Of a stretch of 64,000 nucleotides of DNA, positions 18,261 through 27,435 are shown in pieces (position 1 is the stretch's first letter; the number at the start of each line of letters is the position of its first letter). The stretch covers positions 62,001 through 126,000 of the forward strand of contig CBDCLY010000006.1 in the NCBI GenBank assembly GCA_965218715.1, written 5' to 3'. The DNA is from CBDCLY01 sp965218715 (GTDB lineage: Bacteria; Bacteroidota; Bacteroidia; Flavobacteriales_E; Vicingaceae). The notes under the pieces were generated by a model. It was not told where the DNA came from, ran no database searches, and was given only the letters and a program-made list of their open reading frames with translations. The translations under genes and the position numbers were made by a program.

Positions 18261-21200
18261 TTATTTGTGTACTACAAATTTGCTAGTAATTGTTTTCCCT
18301 TGATGAACTAATCGAATGATATAGGTTCCATTATTCATTTCGCCAATATTCATTTCAACTTGATTTCTTCCTTTTTGAAGATTGGTCAAAGCTTCATCCT
18401 TAATCAGTTTTCCTCTAATATCAAAAACTGACAATTGAACATTTCCTCTTTCATTTAGAATAAAATCAAGAGTTGTTTGCTCTCTTGCAGGATTCGGATA
18501 CAATTTGAATGAGTTTTTAAATTTTGCTTCATTGCTTTCATCATCCACTTCTGGAAGTCCAACAAATTGATCTGTTTCAAAAATTCCTCGTCCATGCGTA
18601 CCAGCATAAATTTTTCCATCATTGCCAGCGTACTCATAACCAAAATACATTTGCTCTAAGTCAAATACTGGCACTCTTCCCATTCCTACCGTTTCTTCAG
18701 TCCAAATTACATCCGGACCTGTAGTAATATCTGTTCTTCCTGGGCTGATGTTAGTTTGAGCAGTAATATATGTTGTATCTGCTGGGAACCTAATGGTATC
18801 TGTATCGGTTATAATAGAGTCTGCAGGAACAATTATAGTGTCAGCCATAATGTGCTGAGTATCGGCAGGTGTAATAACAGTATCTGACCTTACAATTGTT
18901 TCAAAAGCATTTTCTGTTGCAAATACTCCGATCTCATTTCCTACTAGCACTCTTCCAAACTTATTCTTGTCCATTACAACAGTATAAGCAGGCGCTTTAG
19001 GAAGGCCATTGGTACCTAATCCTTGAATTGAAGTAAAAGTTCCTGTACTGTTCACCGCTGTTGTTGCGATTGTTGTTCTTGAAACGAAAAATCCATTTCC
19101 ATAGTTTCCTAAAGAAACTATTACATTGTCTGGATTGTCTTGATCAACGGAAACATCAGTTACCGAACGGCCAGAAAACGAGCCAATTTGTCTACATTGA
19201 CCGCTTAGAAGAGTATCTTGAATATTATACCAAGAACCGAAACTTGATTCTGTAGCATCACTATTCACTCTATTTAGATTAGATATTCTATATAGTTTTC
19301 CATCTTGCGTTCCTAGGAATAAATAATTCCCATCACGGCTAAAATCCATACATAAAACATCAGTTGTAATAGGATCAGGAGAAGAATTTGGGCCAGCAAT
19401 AGAGAACCACTTAATGTTTGGTTTGTTACGCATCATGTCTCTAGTCATATAAACGTTTCTTTGTCCATACGTAGATCCTTGTCCGGGCCAGTTTGCAGTT
19501 GCAAAAATAGTTTGCACTTTATCAGGCATTCTAAAGGAGTAACCAAAACTAATTTGGAATTCTTGGGTAATTAATGAGTCTGCCTTAACCGTAAGGTCTA
19601 TCGCTCCAACAAAAGAGTTGGTATAAGCAACTGGATTATCCAATGTATAGGATAAAATCTCATCAGGTCTGCTGTCTCTATAATTAATAAAGATTCTACT
19701 GTTGGTTGTATCCACAACAATGGTATCATAATTTACCACCTTAGTCATTCTATTCAAGCCATTAAAATTGCTTGCAACTCGATCGACTGCACCAGTTAAA
19801 GTATCCGTTGGATAAATGTTTCTTGAAGTAGACTCAGTTTGTTCTATATGACGAACATTATTGCTATTGTCACTTTCATAAGTATACACTGTCCCTGCTG
19901 GTATTGGAGGAAGATCTGTTCTTTCTTCTGCTATTAGCACAGAATCCATTGGAGCTGGATGATCAAAAGTCTCCCACAATTTAGTTGTTGAATAAAACAC
20001 TTCAGAACATCCTTCTGGAGTACCACACAAACCACCTAAAAACGAGTTAGCTCCAGTTACATCAGCAACAGAAAGATTACTATTTCCTGAAGTTGATCCT
20101 ATACCTTGTATTCTTGCAATTCTATTAAATTGAGAGGAGGCAAATCCGATGGATGGATTAACGGTAGATAGGTCTGCATCAAATCCATCTCCACCTAAAA
20201 CTTCAATACCGCCTAGTCCGTTGTTAAAGCCTAAGCCAATAGCGTGAGACCCATTATCTTGAGTTCCCCCTAATACGATGTCGTTTGGTCCTACTCCAAT
20301 ATTATAATATTGAGTTACAGCGTACTTATTGTTAAATGCAGAATAAAATGGTGTTGAAGCATTAAAATTGATTGATTTATAAATTCCACCATCTGTAGCG
20401 ATGTATGCTATGTCAGAATTATTTGGGTCAAAAGATACTCTGTGCTTATCTGCATGTACATAAAAAGGAATTAAATTCCCAGCAGGAGTTCTATCAATCA
20501 AAATATCAATTTGATTCCATGATCCATTTACAGGAGCAGGATCTGTAGAACTTTGTTCCCATCTGTACATGGTAACACCTGCAACAATGATTTTCCCTGG
20601 ATCGTCTGGATAAACAGAAATTGCATTATCCCAACCACCTTGACAATTTACTCCAACATTTCCTAACATTTCAAAGGATGAAGATCCACTTGGTGAAATT
20701 CTTTCCCAATTGATTCCGCCATCTTTTGAACGAAAAACACCCTCTAAACAAGTGGCTGAATTTGCTCTTGCAACAGAAGCATACATGATATTACTATTAG
20801 AAGGGGCTATTGCACATTCCACTCTAGATGCTCTTGGAATGTTGTTTCTATAAAAATGTACGGCGCTATTGTGAGAAATGTATAAATCTCCACCCTGGTA
20901 TGAAACAAGTACCTTACCGTCAGCTGTTGCATCAACATCATTCGCTCTTCTATTGAACTTAATTGGATCTGTAATTGAAGGTTCAGCTCCCGACATGTCA
21001 ATGATTCTAAATCCATTGTTCATGGCAACAAATAATCGATTGGGGTCAGTTGGATCCGCTTCAATTTGTCCAATTGTAGCAAAATCTTCAAAACTAGATA
21101 GTCTATTATCAGGAGCAACAATTGTTTGATAATTGCCATTTCCAATAAGCTTATGGATACCACTTCCAAGGAAATAATATCCTCTTCCACCTGATCCACC

Positions 21201-21695
21201 GGTTTCAAAATGACCACCTGTTCCTACATAAATACTCCCATCAGTAGCTTGAGTAATGCAAGAAATGTTTTTAACTTCATAATCCGTATCGTAAGGCGCC
21301 CAGTTTTGGCCTGCATCATTGGATACAAAAACACCACCTGCAACACCACCTGCATAAAGGCGATTGGAATTATTTCTATCAATTAAAAAAGCTCTAGTTC
21401 TACCTCCCATATTATCTGGGCCTTTAAAATTCCAATTTACACCTAGAGTTGCTTTTCCTTTTGGCAAGCGAGATGCTTGCTTATAAGCAGCCTCAACATC
21501 CTGAGAGTTTATTTCACCAGTAACTTGATTGGCTTTAATTGACTTAATATAATCCAAGTACCCTGAAGCTGATTTTGGACTTTCAGCATTATTTCTTGGG
21601 AAATAAGTTGCTTCATTTGATTTTGTGGCAAAAAACAAGCCTGTTCCAAGCAACCCAATAGAGAGGGTCAAAAGTGTAAACCTTTTGATTTTCAT
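18261..21695 (-). CDS. Large secreted beta-propeller protein (sialidase/VPS10-like repeats) with T9SS sorting domain
   Basis: A 1144-residue exported protein. The N-terminus has a signal or anchor segment (FTLLTLSIGLLGTGLFFA). From about residue 90 to 1050 it carries BNR/VPS10-like blades, for example GGVFVSNDAGQNW, GGIYKSINFN and GVFRSKDGGINWERI, as in glycosyl-hydrolase-like propellers. Residues about 1060-1144, with FKLYPNPAREQTTLDF, KGRNQVEMNI and NGTYIIRLVHQGKT, form a type A T9SS sorting domain. An Asp-Thr-rich insert occurs near residues 945-1000. It is likely a cell-surface or released protein; no catalytic residues can be assigned. It is flanked by its own terminator and by an intergenic region of 133 bases upstream. 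Confidence 0.9.
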   Translation of the reverse strand: MKIKRFTLLTLSIGLLGTGLFFATKSNEATYFPRNNAESPKSASGYLDYIKSIKANQVTGEINSQDVEAAYKQASRLPKGKATLGVNWNFKGPDNMGGRTRAFLIDRNNSNRLYAGGVAGGVFVSNDAGQNWAPYDTDYEVKNISCITQATDGSIYVGTGGHFETGGSGGRGYYFLGSGIHKLIGNGNYQTIVAPDNRLSSFEDFATIGQIEADPTDPNRLFVAMNNGFRIIDMSGAEPSITDPIKFNRRANDVDATADGKVLVSYQGGDLYISHNSAVHFYRNNIPRASRVECAIAPSNSNIMYASVARANSATCLEGVFRSKDGGINWERISPSGSSSFEMLGNVGVNCQGGWDNAISVYPDDPGKIIVAGVTMYRWEQSSTDPAPVNGSWNQIDILIDRTPAGNLIPFYVHADKHRVSFDPNNSDIAYIATDGGIYKSINFNASTPFYSAFNNKYAVTQYYNIGVGPNDIVLGGTQDNGSHAIGLGFNNGLGGIEVLGGDGFDADLSTVNPSIGFASSQFNRIARIQGIGSTSGNSNLSVADVTGANSFLGGLCGTPEGCSEVFYSTTKLWETFDHPAPMDSVLIAEERTDLPPIPAGTVYTYESDNSNNVRHIEQTESTSRNIYPTDTLTGAVDRVASNFNGLNRMTKVVNYDTIVVDTTNSRIFINYRDSRPDEILSYTLDNPVAYTNSFVGAIDLTVKADSLITQEFQISFGYSFRMPDKVQTIFATANWPGQGSTYGQRNVYMTRDMMRNKPNIKWFSIAGPNSSPDPITTDVLCMDFSRDGNYLFLGTQDGKLYRISNLNRVNSDATESSFGSWYNIQDTLLSGQCRQIGSFSGRSVTDVSVDQDNPDNVIVSLGNYGNGFFVSRTTIATTAVNSTGTFTSIQGLGTNGLPKAPAYTVVMDKNKFGRVLVGNEIGVFATENAFETIVRSDTVITPADTQHIMADTIIVPADSIITDTDTIRFPADTTYITAQTNISPGRTDITTGPDVIWTEETVGMGRVPVFDLEQMYFGYEYAGNDGKIYAGTHGRGIFETDQFVGLPEVDDESNEAKFKNSFKLYPNPAREQTTLDFILNERGNVQLSVFDIRGKLIKDEALTNLQKGRNQVEMNIGEMNNGTYIIRLVHQGKTITSKFVVHK

Positions 21696-21828
21696 AGCAT
21701 TACGTATTTTAATTAAACTACAGTACGGAGCGACAATTTACGAATTAATTCATATGCAAAAAATAATTTCAGCATTTGTTCATTCACTAATTAAGACAAA
21801 CTGAATTGTCATTTTGTTGCCTGAGAAT

Positions 21829-22578
21829 TTATTTTAATTCTCTTGTCCCAAAAAGCAGGTTGATATAGATGTTAAGAAACCATGCTCTGTTTTCTGTAAG
21901 GGCCATAATTGGTACTTTTTGAAAATAGAGATCAGAAGTCAAACCAACTTCTACTGAGCGCAATGTTTCCCTATTTTTAGCATAATCGAAGTGCAAACCA
22001 AATTTGCTAAAAATTCCAGGGTACAATTTAAGTTCGTCTATTCCATTAAAGAAGGAAGCACGACCATAAATATCATCCTGTCCGTGCACCTCAGGATCAT
22101 ACCTTCTTTTAACGATATTGAAACTATTCAGGGTGTTTAGTTCGCGTTCGCGTATGTTCAAGTAAATTGGTTTGGCTAAGCCTAGACTGGGGCCCATTTG
22201 AAAAACATAGGAGATGGCCACCCCTCGAATGGATTGTTTGGGAATAAAAATGTGTTGAGTTCCAATGCTAGGTCTGAAAGTAAAAAATGAATTCAATTTA
22301 CCATAGATATACCCTTTTACATCGTCTTCGAATTGGCTAATTGATTTTATTTCCTTAGGATGTTTAAGGGTAGCGAATTCAATGGCATAAATTCTTTTTG
22401 TGAATCCGGATTGGTATTGTGCGTACCTAAAATTTAAGCCAAAACCACTTGTATGTATGCTTATTCCACCAGAATATTCCTCTGAAAAAAGAGTCGTTTT
22501 TTCTTCAAAGATGGTTTCCTGAGCAATAATACTCGAACCAAACAGAAGAAATAAAAAAAAACCTAGAAGTCGTTTCAA
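21829..22578 (-). CDS. Probable outer-membrane beta-barrel protein of unknown function
   Basis: A 249-residue protein with a signal peptide ending at SSIIAQ (about residue 19). The rest alternates hydrophobic and polar residues in strands rich in aromatic residues and Gly (SGGISIHTSGFGLNFRY, GVAISYVFQMGPSLGL) and ends LNIYINLLFGTRELK, consistent with a small outer-membrane barrel. No named family is recognised. The start is TTG at 22578-22576 (TTG AAA CGA), because no in-frame ATG precedes the signal peptide. It is divergent from the OsmC gene, with 43 bases between them. Confidence 0.65.
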   Translation of the reverse strand: MKRLLGFFLFLLFGSSIIAQETIFEEKTTLFSEEYSGGISIHTSGFGLNFRYAQYQSGFTKRIYAIEFATLKHPKEIKSISQFEDDVKGYIYGKLNSFFTFRPSIGTQHIFIPKQSIRGVAISYVFQMGPSLGLAKPIYLNIRERELNTLNSFNIVKRRYDPEVHGQDDIYGRASFFNGIDELKLYPGIFSKFGLHFDYAKNRETLRSVEVGLTSDLYFQKVPIMALTENRAWFLNIYINLLFGTRELK

Positions 22579-22621
22579 GAAATTAATTTTACAACAAATT
22601 TAATAAAAGCAAATTATCAGT

Positions 22622-23029
22622 ATGGGAAATCTAATGAAAGGAACTTATCAAAATAATTTAAGAGTAAATAATCTTCACGAACTCTCTGGACAAACATTAT
22701 TAACAGACGCCCCATTAGACAACCAGGGACTTGGAAATTCCTTTTCACCAACTGATTTACTAGCATCTGCCCTTGGCTCATGTATGATTACAATCATAGC
22801 CATCCGTGCTCGATCAAAAAACATTGAAATTGGTCAACCACAATATGCCGCAATAAAATCGATGGCGAGCGGACCGAGGAAAATCAAGAAAATAGAACTT
22901 GAAATAAAATTTGATGTTAATTTAAACCAGGAAGAGCGAAATTTCTTAGAAATTGAAGCAAGAAAATGTCCTGTGGCACTAAGCCTAGACCATTCAATTG
23001 AGCAAGCCGTAGTTTTTAAATATGCTTAG
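22622..23029 (+). CDS. OsmC/Ohr-family protein
   Basis: A 135-residue protein matching the OsmC family. SFSPTDLLASALGSCMITII holds the first conserved cysteine (C54), and EARKCPVALSLD holds the second (C115), the pair used to reduce organic hydroperoxides in OsmC and Ohr proteins. Without a structure I cannot say whether it is OsmC, Ohr or a YhfA-like relative. The 3' end overlaps the convergent ytxJ gene by 14 bases. That neighbour also has a thiol-redox role, so the pairing is functionally sensible but may be chance. Confidence 0.92.
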   Translation: MGNLMKGTYQNNLRVNNLHELSGQTLLTDAPLDNQGLGNSFSPTDLLASALGSCMITIIAIRARSKNIEIGQPQYAAIKSMASGPRKIKKIELEIKFDVNLNQEERNFLEIEARKCPVALSLDHSIEQAVVFKYA

Positions 23030-23348
23030 CGACTTCTTTTGCGAAGATGGAAAGGTGAGATGCGTGATACACCAACTTATTGTCTTTAATCAATAGAATT
23101 TGAGGTGACTCATGTTGAAGTTGGTATAACTCGGCGATGCGTTGACTAAAAGATCTACTGGAAATCACATTCACTTGAAAAATTGGCACGGTAGGATTAA
23201 GTGTTTCCGAATTTCCACTTATCCTGTTTTTAGCAGTACTACTAATAATGCACCTTGTGCTATGCTTGAATAGAGCGAATGGTTTTCCTGCCTGTTTTTG
23301 AACAAGAAGATTTAAACTTTCTTCAGAATCAATCTCTTCCCAATTCAA
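23016..23348 (-). CDS. ytxJ: Bacillithiol-system redox protein YtxJ-like (thioredoxin fold)
   Basis: A 110-residue single-domain protein with FKHSTRCIISSTA (C33), the signature of YtxJ proteins thought to act as monothiol bacilliredoxins in bacillithiol-using bacteria. The only methionine is the start, and that codon is TTG at 23348-23346. The TTG immediately follows, in the same frame, the TAA stop of a 41-codon lipoprotein gene. The resulting start MNWEEIDSEE fits the usual family N-terminus, so the TTG call is well supported. It implies that the organism makes bacillithiol. Confidence 0.88.
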   Translation of the reverse strand: MNWEEIDSEESLNLLVQKQAGKPFALFKHSTRCIISSTAKNRISGNSETLNPTVPIFQVNVISSRSFSQRIAELYQLQHESPQILLIKDNKLVYHASHLSIFAKEVAKHI

Positions 23349-23474
23349 TTAAGAAGGAGTCTGTGTAGTACCTGGATTAGTCTGACTGTAAGCAGCACAT
23401 CTTTGATGACTTCTACAGGAGAATAAAGTTGCAACAATAAATAGGGCAACAAGACTATAAATAAGCTTTTTCAT
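23349..23474 (-). CDS. Tiny lipoprotein directly upstream of ytxJ
   Basis: A 41-residue open frame starting at ATG 23474. It begins MKKLIYSLVALFIVATLFSC, with a lipobox ending at C20 and only 21 residues after it (RSHQRCAAYSQTNPG and on). Small lipoproteins like this are common and rapidly evolving in Bacteroidota. Its TAA stop (23349-23351) directly abuts the TTG start of ytxJ with no spacer, so the two should be translated as a coupled pair. Function is unknown. Confidence 0.75.
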   Translation of the reverse strand: MKKLIYSLVALFIVATLFSCRSHQRCAAYSQTNPGTTQTPS

Positions 23475-23572
23475 TTTTCTTTAATTAGATTAGCCGTGCT
23501 CAAAATTAAGTAAAAGGGAGCACTAGAAACTTCTAGATTGCAATTTTGTTAACAATGGAATCTTAACAGCGA

Positions 23573-24268
23573 ATGAAAACGAAGTATTTTACCCAATTAG
23601 TATCTCAATTGAATGATGATTGGTACCTATTACTTAAGGCCGAGCTAGAAAAACCCTATTTTATAACCTTATGCAAAAAATTATCTTTAGAAAAAGCAGC
23701 AATATACCCTGCAAGTCAAGACACTTTTAAAGCGCTCAACCTTTGCAATTTAGATAATGTGAAGGTAGTTATCCTTGGCCAAGACCCTTACCACAACGAA
23801 GGTCAAGCAAATGGTCTGTGCTTTTCAGTCCCAGAGGGAATGACCATTCCACCTTCTCTGAGGAACATTATTAAAGAATTAAACCAGGACTTGGGAATTG
23901 AATTAAAATCAGGAGATCTTAGTGGATGGGCGCAACAAGGTGTATTGCTGCTAAACGCGGCCTTAAGTGTGGAAGCCCATAGTGCTAGTTCTCACCTCAC
24001 TTGGGGCTGGGAGAATTTCACAGATGCTATTATCGATTTGGTGCAATTTAAGCGAAAAGATGTCGTTTTTTTGCTCTGGGGAAATTACGCCAGAAAGAAA
24101 AAAAATCGGATAGATCAAAACAAACACTGCATTATTGAGGCACCTCACCCTTCTCCACTTTCTGCCCATAGGGGATTTTTTGGAAGTAAAGTGTTTTCTA
24201 AATGCAACGAATATCTAGCACAATCTGGCAAAACCAGAATTGATTGGAAAAAGAACCAAGCGTATTAA
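23573..24268 (+). CDS. ung: Uracil-DNA glycosylase, family 1
   Basis: A 231-residue family 1 UDG that removes uracil from DNA to start base-excision repair. The water-activating motif GQDPYH is at residues 69-74, with catalytic D71. SLRNIIKEL, LLNAALSV and the DNA-intercalation loop PHPSPLSAHRGF (H192) follow in the expected order. Length is normal. The stop codon is immediately followed by the ATG of the outer-membrane protein gene (TAAATG), so the two genes are probably on one transcript. Confidence 0.98.
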   Translation: MKTKYFTQLVSQLNDDWYLLLKAELEKPYFITLCKKLSLEKAAIYPASQDTFKALNLCNLDNVKVVILGQDPYHNEGQANGLCFSVPEGMTIPPSLRNIIKELNQDLGIELKSGDLSGWAQQGVLLLNAALSVEAHSASSHLTWGWENFTDAIIDLVQFKRKDVVFLLWGNYARKKKNRIDQNKHCIIEAPHPSPLSAHRGFFGSKVFSKCNEYLAQSGKTRIDWKKNQAY

Positions 24269-26011
24269 ATGAGAGCACTAATTCCTCTTTTTTGTTTTCT
24301 TTTTTTGAGCCTATTTGCAAATCAAATTGTTCAAGCACAATTGGTGTTAAAGCCTCTTGGCTTGGATGGGCTAAAAATAAAACCCCCAAAAGAGGTCCAA
24401 TCAAAAGAAGCTGCTGTCGATTGGGGAAACCAGCTAATTGCAGAACTAATTGGTGACTCCTACCTTGCTGCAAGTTTTGATTCAATTTCTATTCTTAATG
24501 ATACAGCCATTCTTTTCTTCCATGGATTAGAAAAATACAAATGGGCTCAATTGGATAAAGGAAATGTTCCAGAAGAAGAACTTTTAAACATTGACCCTAG
24601 TAATCGGCTTTTCTTGAGCCGACCCTTTTCTGGCAAACAATTGCAGAACCTATTTAACAAAATAATTAAGTATTACGAAAACATAGGATATCCTTTTGCT
24701 AGTGTAAAACTAGACCAAGTAACTATTGGACAAGACCAGGACATTCACGCAGAACTTCAACTAAAAAAGAATCAAAAATATTCCTTCGACAGCCTTATTT
24801 TATCCAAAAATCCAGGGATTAATAAAAGCTACTTAATGAGGCATCTTGGGCTTGAAGAAGGCAGTATTTATCAGGAGCAAAACATTGCCCTTGTGGAAAC
24901 TAGACTAAAAGAACTTCCTTTTATCCAAATCCTTAAAAAACCTGAACTTCAATTTTTTGAAGAACATGTAAAATTGTTACTAAGCATTAAGCGTAAACAA
25001 GCCAGTAGATTTAATGGCATACTAGGACTATTAACAGATGAGGAAACAGGTAAAATTGAACTTACAGGTGACATCGATTTTAATTTGTTGAATGGATTTA
25101 AAAGGGGCGAGCAAATTGGCTTAAAATGGAGGAAACTGAAGGGCAATTCTCAAGAACTAAATTTAAATTTTGGACTCCCTTATTTCCTCAATTCAGCATT
25201 TGGAATTGAAAGCTCTTTTCTTTTGTTCAAAAGAGATACTTCCTTTCTTGATTTAAATGCCCAAATCGGAGTGAATTATAATTTGAGACGGGCAGAATTT
25301 TTAAAGATTTTTTACAAAAACAAGCAATCTAATTTATTATCAAGAAAAAGTCTAATCAACAACAATAGTGGCAGTTTACCAGCTTTAGGTGACGTTCGAA
25401 TAAACTCTATTGGATTAGCTTATCGACTAGAGCGATTAGATTATAGGTTTAATCCTAGAAAGGGTTGGGACATACAATCAGAATTTGCAATTGGGCAGAA
25501 AAGACTCCTGAAGATATTGGCCCTAGAACAAGAATTCCCTGACATTTACGAAAACATCAATTTAAAAACCAATCAATTTGAAGGATCACTTAGTGTCAGT
25601 AAGTTTTTTCCAATAAAAAATAGGTCAAGTTTTTTAGTCAGACTTAGCGGCTCTAGCCTTTATTCTGAACAAGTGTATAGCAATGAGCTTTTTCGAATTG
25701 GTGGTTTAAATAGCCTTAGAGGGTTTGATGAAGCCTCTATTCTAGCATCAACATTTACTATTTTGAGTTTAGAGTATCGCTTTTTATTGGATCAGAATTC
25801 TTTTTTCAATTTGTTTGGTGATTTTGGCAATTATGAAGTAAACACAAGCGATGAATATTACAATGATCAACCCATTGGACTTGGAGCAGGAATTAATTTT
25901 GAAACCAACGCTGGAATTTTCAGCTTGAATTATGCCATCGGAAAACAATTCAACAACCCGATTGACCTAAGGGCTGCCAAAATACATTTTGGTTTTATCA
26001 ACTACTTTTAA
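24269..26011 (+). CDS. BamA/TamA-like outer-membrane protein (POTRA plus barrel)
   Basis: A 580-residue protein with signal peptide ending near residue 24 (FANQIVQAQ). The middle part looks like POTRA repeats: PFSGKQLQNLFNKIIKYYENIGYPFASVKL and LMRHLGLEEGSIYQEQNIALVETRLKELPF are typical two-helix units. The C-terminal ~330 residues are strand-rich, with LFRIGGLNSLRGFDEASI, which holds the RGF motif of Omp85 proteins. The family inserts or exports proteins at the outer membrane. The protein is shorter than true BamA (about 800 residues), so it is better called an Omp85-superfamily paralogue. It starts directly on the ung stop codon. Confidence 0.85.
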   Translation: MRALIPLFCFLFLSLFANQIVQAQLVLKPLGLDGLKIKPPKEVQSKEAAVDWGNQLIAELIGDSYLAASFDSISILNDTAILFFHGLEKYKWAQLDKGNVPEEELLNIDPSNRLFLSRPFSGKQLQNLFNKIIKYYENIGYPFASVKLDQVTIGQDQDIHAELQLKKNQKYSFDSLILSKNPGINKSYLMRHLGLEEGSIYQEQNIALVETRLKELPFIQILKKPELQFFEEHVKLLLSIKRKQASRFNGILGLLTDEETGKIELTGDIDFNLLNGFKRGEQIGLKWRKLKGNSQELNLNFGLPYFLNSAFGIESSFLLFKRDTSFLDLNAQIGVNYNLRRAEFLKIFYKNKQSNLLSRKSLINNNSGSLPALGDVRINSIGLAYRLERLDYRFNPRKGWDIQSEFAIGQKRLLKILALEQEFPDIYENINLKTNQFEGSLSVSKFFPIKNRSSFLVRLSGSSLYSEQVYSNELFRIGGLNSLRGFDEASILASTFTILSLEYRFLLDQNSFFNLFGDFGNYEVNTSDEYYNDQPIGLGAGINFETNAGIFSLNYAIGKQFNNPIDLRAAKIHFGFINYF

Positions 26012-26050
26012 TAATCAAAAGGGCTAATTACGGGCCTCAATTTTGATTAT
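26011..26050 (+). terminator. Inverted repeat after the BamA-like gene
   Basis: A perfect 10-bp inverted repeat, ATAATCAAAA / TTTTGATTAT, separated by 20 bases that include a second partial pairing (AGG with CCT). It overlaps the stop codon region of the outer-membrane gene and precedes rmuC. There is no long T run after it, so it may be a weak terminator or a regulatory hairpin. Confidence 0.4.
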
Positions 26051-26076
26051 CTTCGTTCCCTTATCTTATTATTACC

Positions 26077-27435
26077 ATGGAAGCAATCTTTCATCCTTCT
26101 ATTCTATTCGGACTCTTAATTGGTGCTATCTCCTGCTACCTAATTTTTAAAAACAAATTAAAGGAAAAGCCAGACAATAAGGAACAAGAAAGAGCCTGGG
26201 AATTGGAACATTTAGGAATGCAAAAAGAATTGGAACATCTAAATTCTAGAATCGAAAATTCTATTCTTGAATTTGACAAACAGAAAAAACGTGAAATTGA
26301 ATTGCAAGAAAAAATTGTTGATTTAAGTAAGGATTTTACTAGGGTACAGACCGAGAAGGTCAATCTAGAAGAACAATTGGAGAACCAGAAGGAAGAGTTG
26401 GTTCAAGTTCAAGAAAAATTAAATAAAGAGTTTCAATTGATTGCCAATTCTATTCTAAAACAAAATGCGAATGACTTATCCAAATCTCACCAGAAGGAAT
26501 TGAATCAAGTCCTCAATCCCCTTCAAGAAAAATTAAAATCATTTGAAGAGAAAATAGAAAAGAATTACAAAAACCAATCTGATGAAAGACTGGTATTAAA
26601 GGAGGAATTAAAACGCTTGATGGACCTCAATCAAAATTTAAATGAACAAGCTCAAAACCTTACTACTGCCTTAAAAGGAGAAAACAAAACACAAGGGAAT
26701 TGGGGTGAACTAATTTTAGAGCGCGTTTTGGAAAGGTCTGGATTGATAAAGGGAGATGAATATGAAACCCAATTTAGCGACACCAATCGTGACGAGAAAA
26801 GAATACAACCAGATGTAATCATTCATCTGCCAGATGAGAAACACATTATTGTTGATGCAAAGGTTTCACTAGTTGCTTACGAGCGATATGTAAATGCTGA
26901 GGAAGATGCGATAAAAGACCTGGCTCTGAAACAACACATAGCAAGCATAAAAGACCACATAAAAAACCTAAGTGAAAAAAACTACCAAACTGCTAAAACA
27001 TTAAATTCTCCGGATTTTGTATTGCTCTTCATACCCATAGAATCTTCTTTTAGTTTGGCTGTACAAGCCGATTATTCATTGTTTAATTATGCTTGGGACA
27101 GGAAAATTGTTGTGGTAAGTCCAACAACATTATTAGCGACACTTAGAACAGTTTCTTCTTTATGGAAACATGAGAGGCAGACTAAAAATGCGATTGAAAT
27201 TGCTGATAAAGCTGGCGACTTGTATGATAAGTTCATTGGATTTATAGAAGATTTAAAACGAATAGATCATAGTTTAAGCATGGGCAGAAAAGCCTATGAT
27301 GATGCCTTTAACAAACTTAGTTCTGGTAGAGGGAATTTGGTAAAAAGGGCCGATGATTTGAAAAAAATGGGAGCAAAAGCAAACAAAACGATCCCAGCAG
27401 AATTTTTAAAAGAAAGCGAACATGAGGACCTATAA
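26077..27435 (+). CDS. rmuC: DNA recombination protein RmuC
   Basis: A 452-residue RmuC. A short hydrophobic anchor lies at residues about 6-22, then a long coiled coil (about 40-195, heptads rich in E, K, L and Q). The RmuC nuclease-like domain follows, with TQGNWGELILERVLERSGL near 205, PDVIIHLPDEKHIIVDAKVS and PTTLLATLRTVSSLWKHERQ. RmuC is thought to limit recombination at inverted repeats. The last codons overlap the next gene start by 14 bases, so it is coupled to the GWxTD lipoprotein gene. Confidence 0.95.
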   Translation: MEAIFHPSILFGLLIGAISCYLIFKNKLKEKPDNKEQERAWELEHLGMQKELEHLNSRIENSILEFDKQKKREIELQEKIVDLSKDFTRVQTEKVNLEEQLENQKEELVQVQEKLNKEFQLIANSILKQNANDLSKSHQKELNQVLNPLQEKLKSFEEKIEKNYKNQSDERLVLKEELKRLMDLNQNLNEQAQNLTTALKGENKTQGNWGELILERVLERSGLIKGDEYETQFSDTNRDEKRIQPDVIIHLPDEKHIIVDAKVSLVAYERYVNAEEDAIKDLALKQHIASIKDHIKNLSEKNYQTAKTLNSPDFVLLFIPIESSFSLAVQADYSLFNYAWDRKIVVVSPTTLLATLRTVSSLWKHERQTKNAIEIADKAGDLYDKFIGFIEDLKRIDHSLSMGRKAYDDAFNKLSSGRGNLVKRADDLKKMGAKANKTIPAEFLKESEHEDL

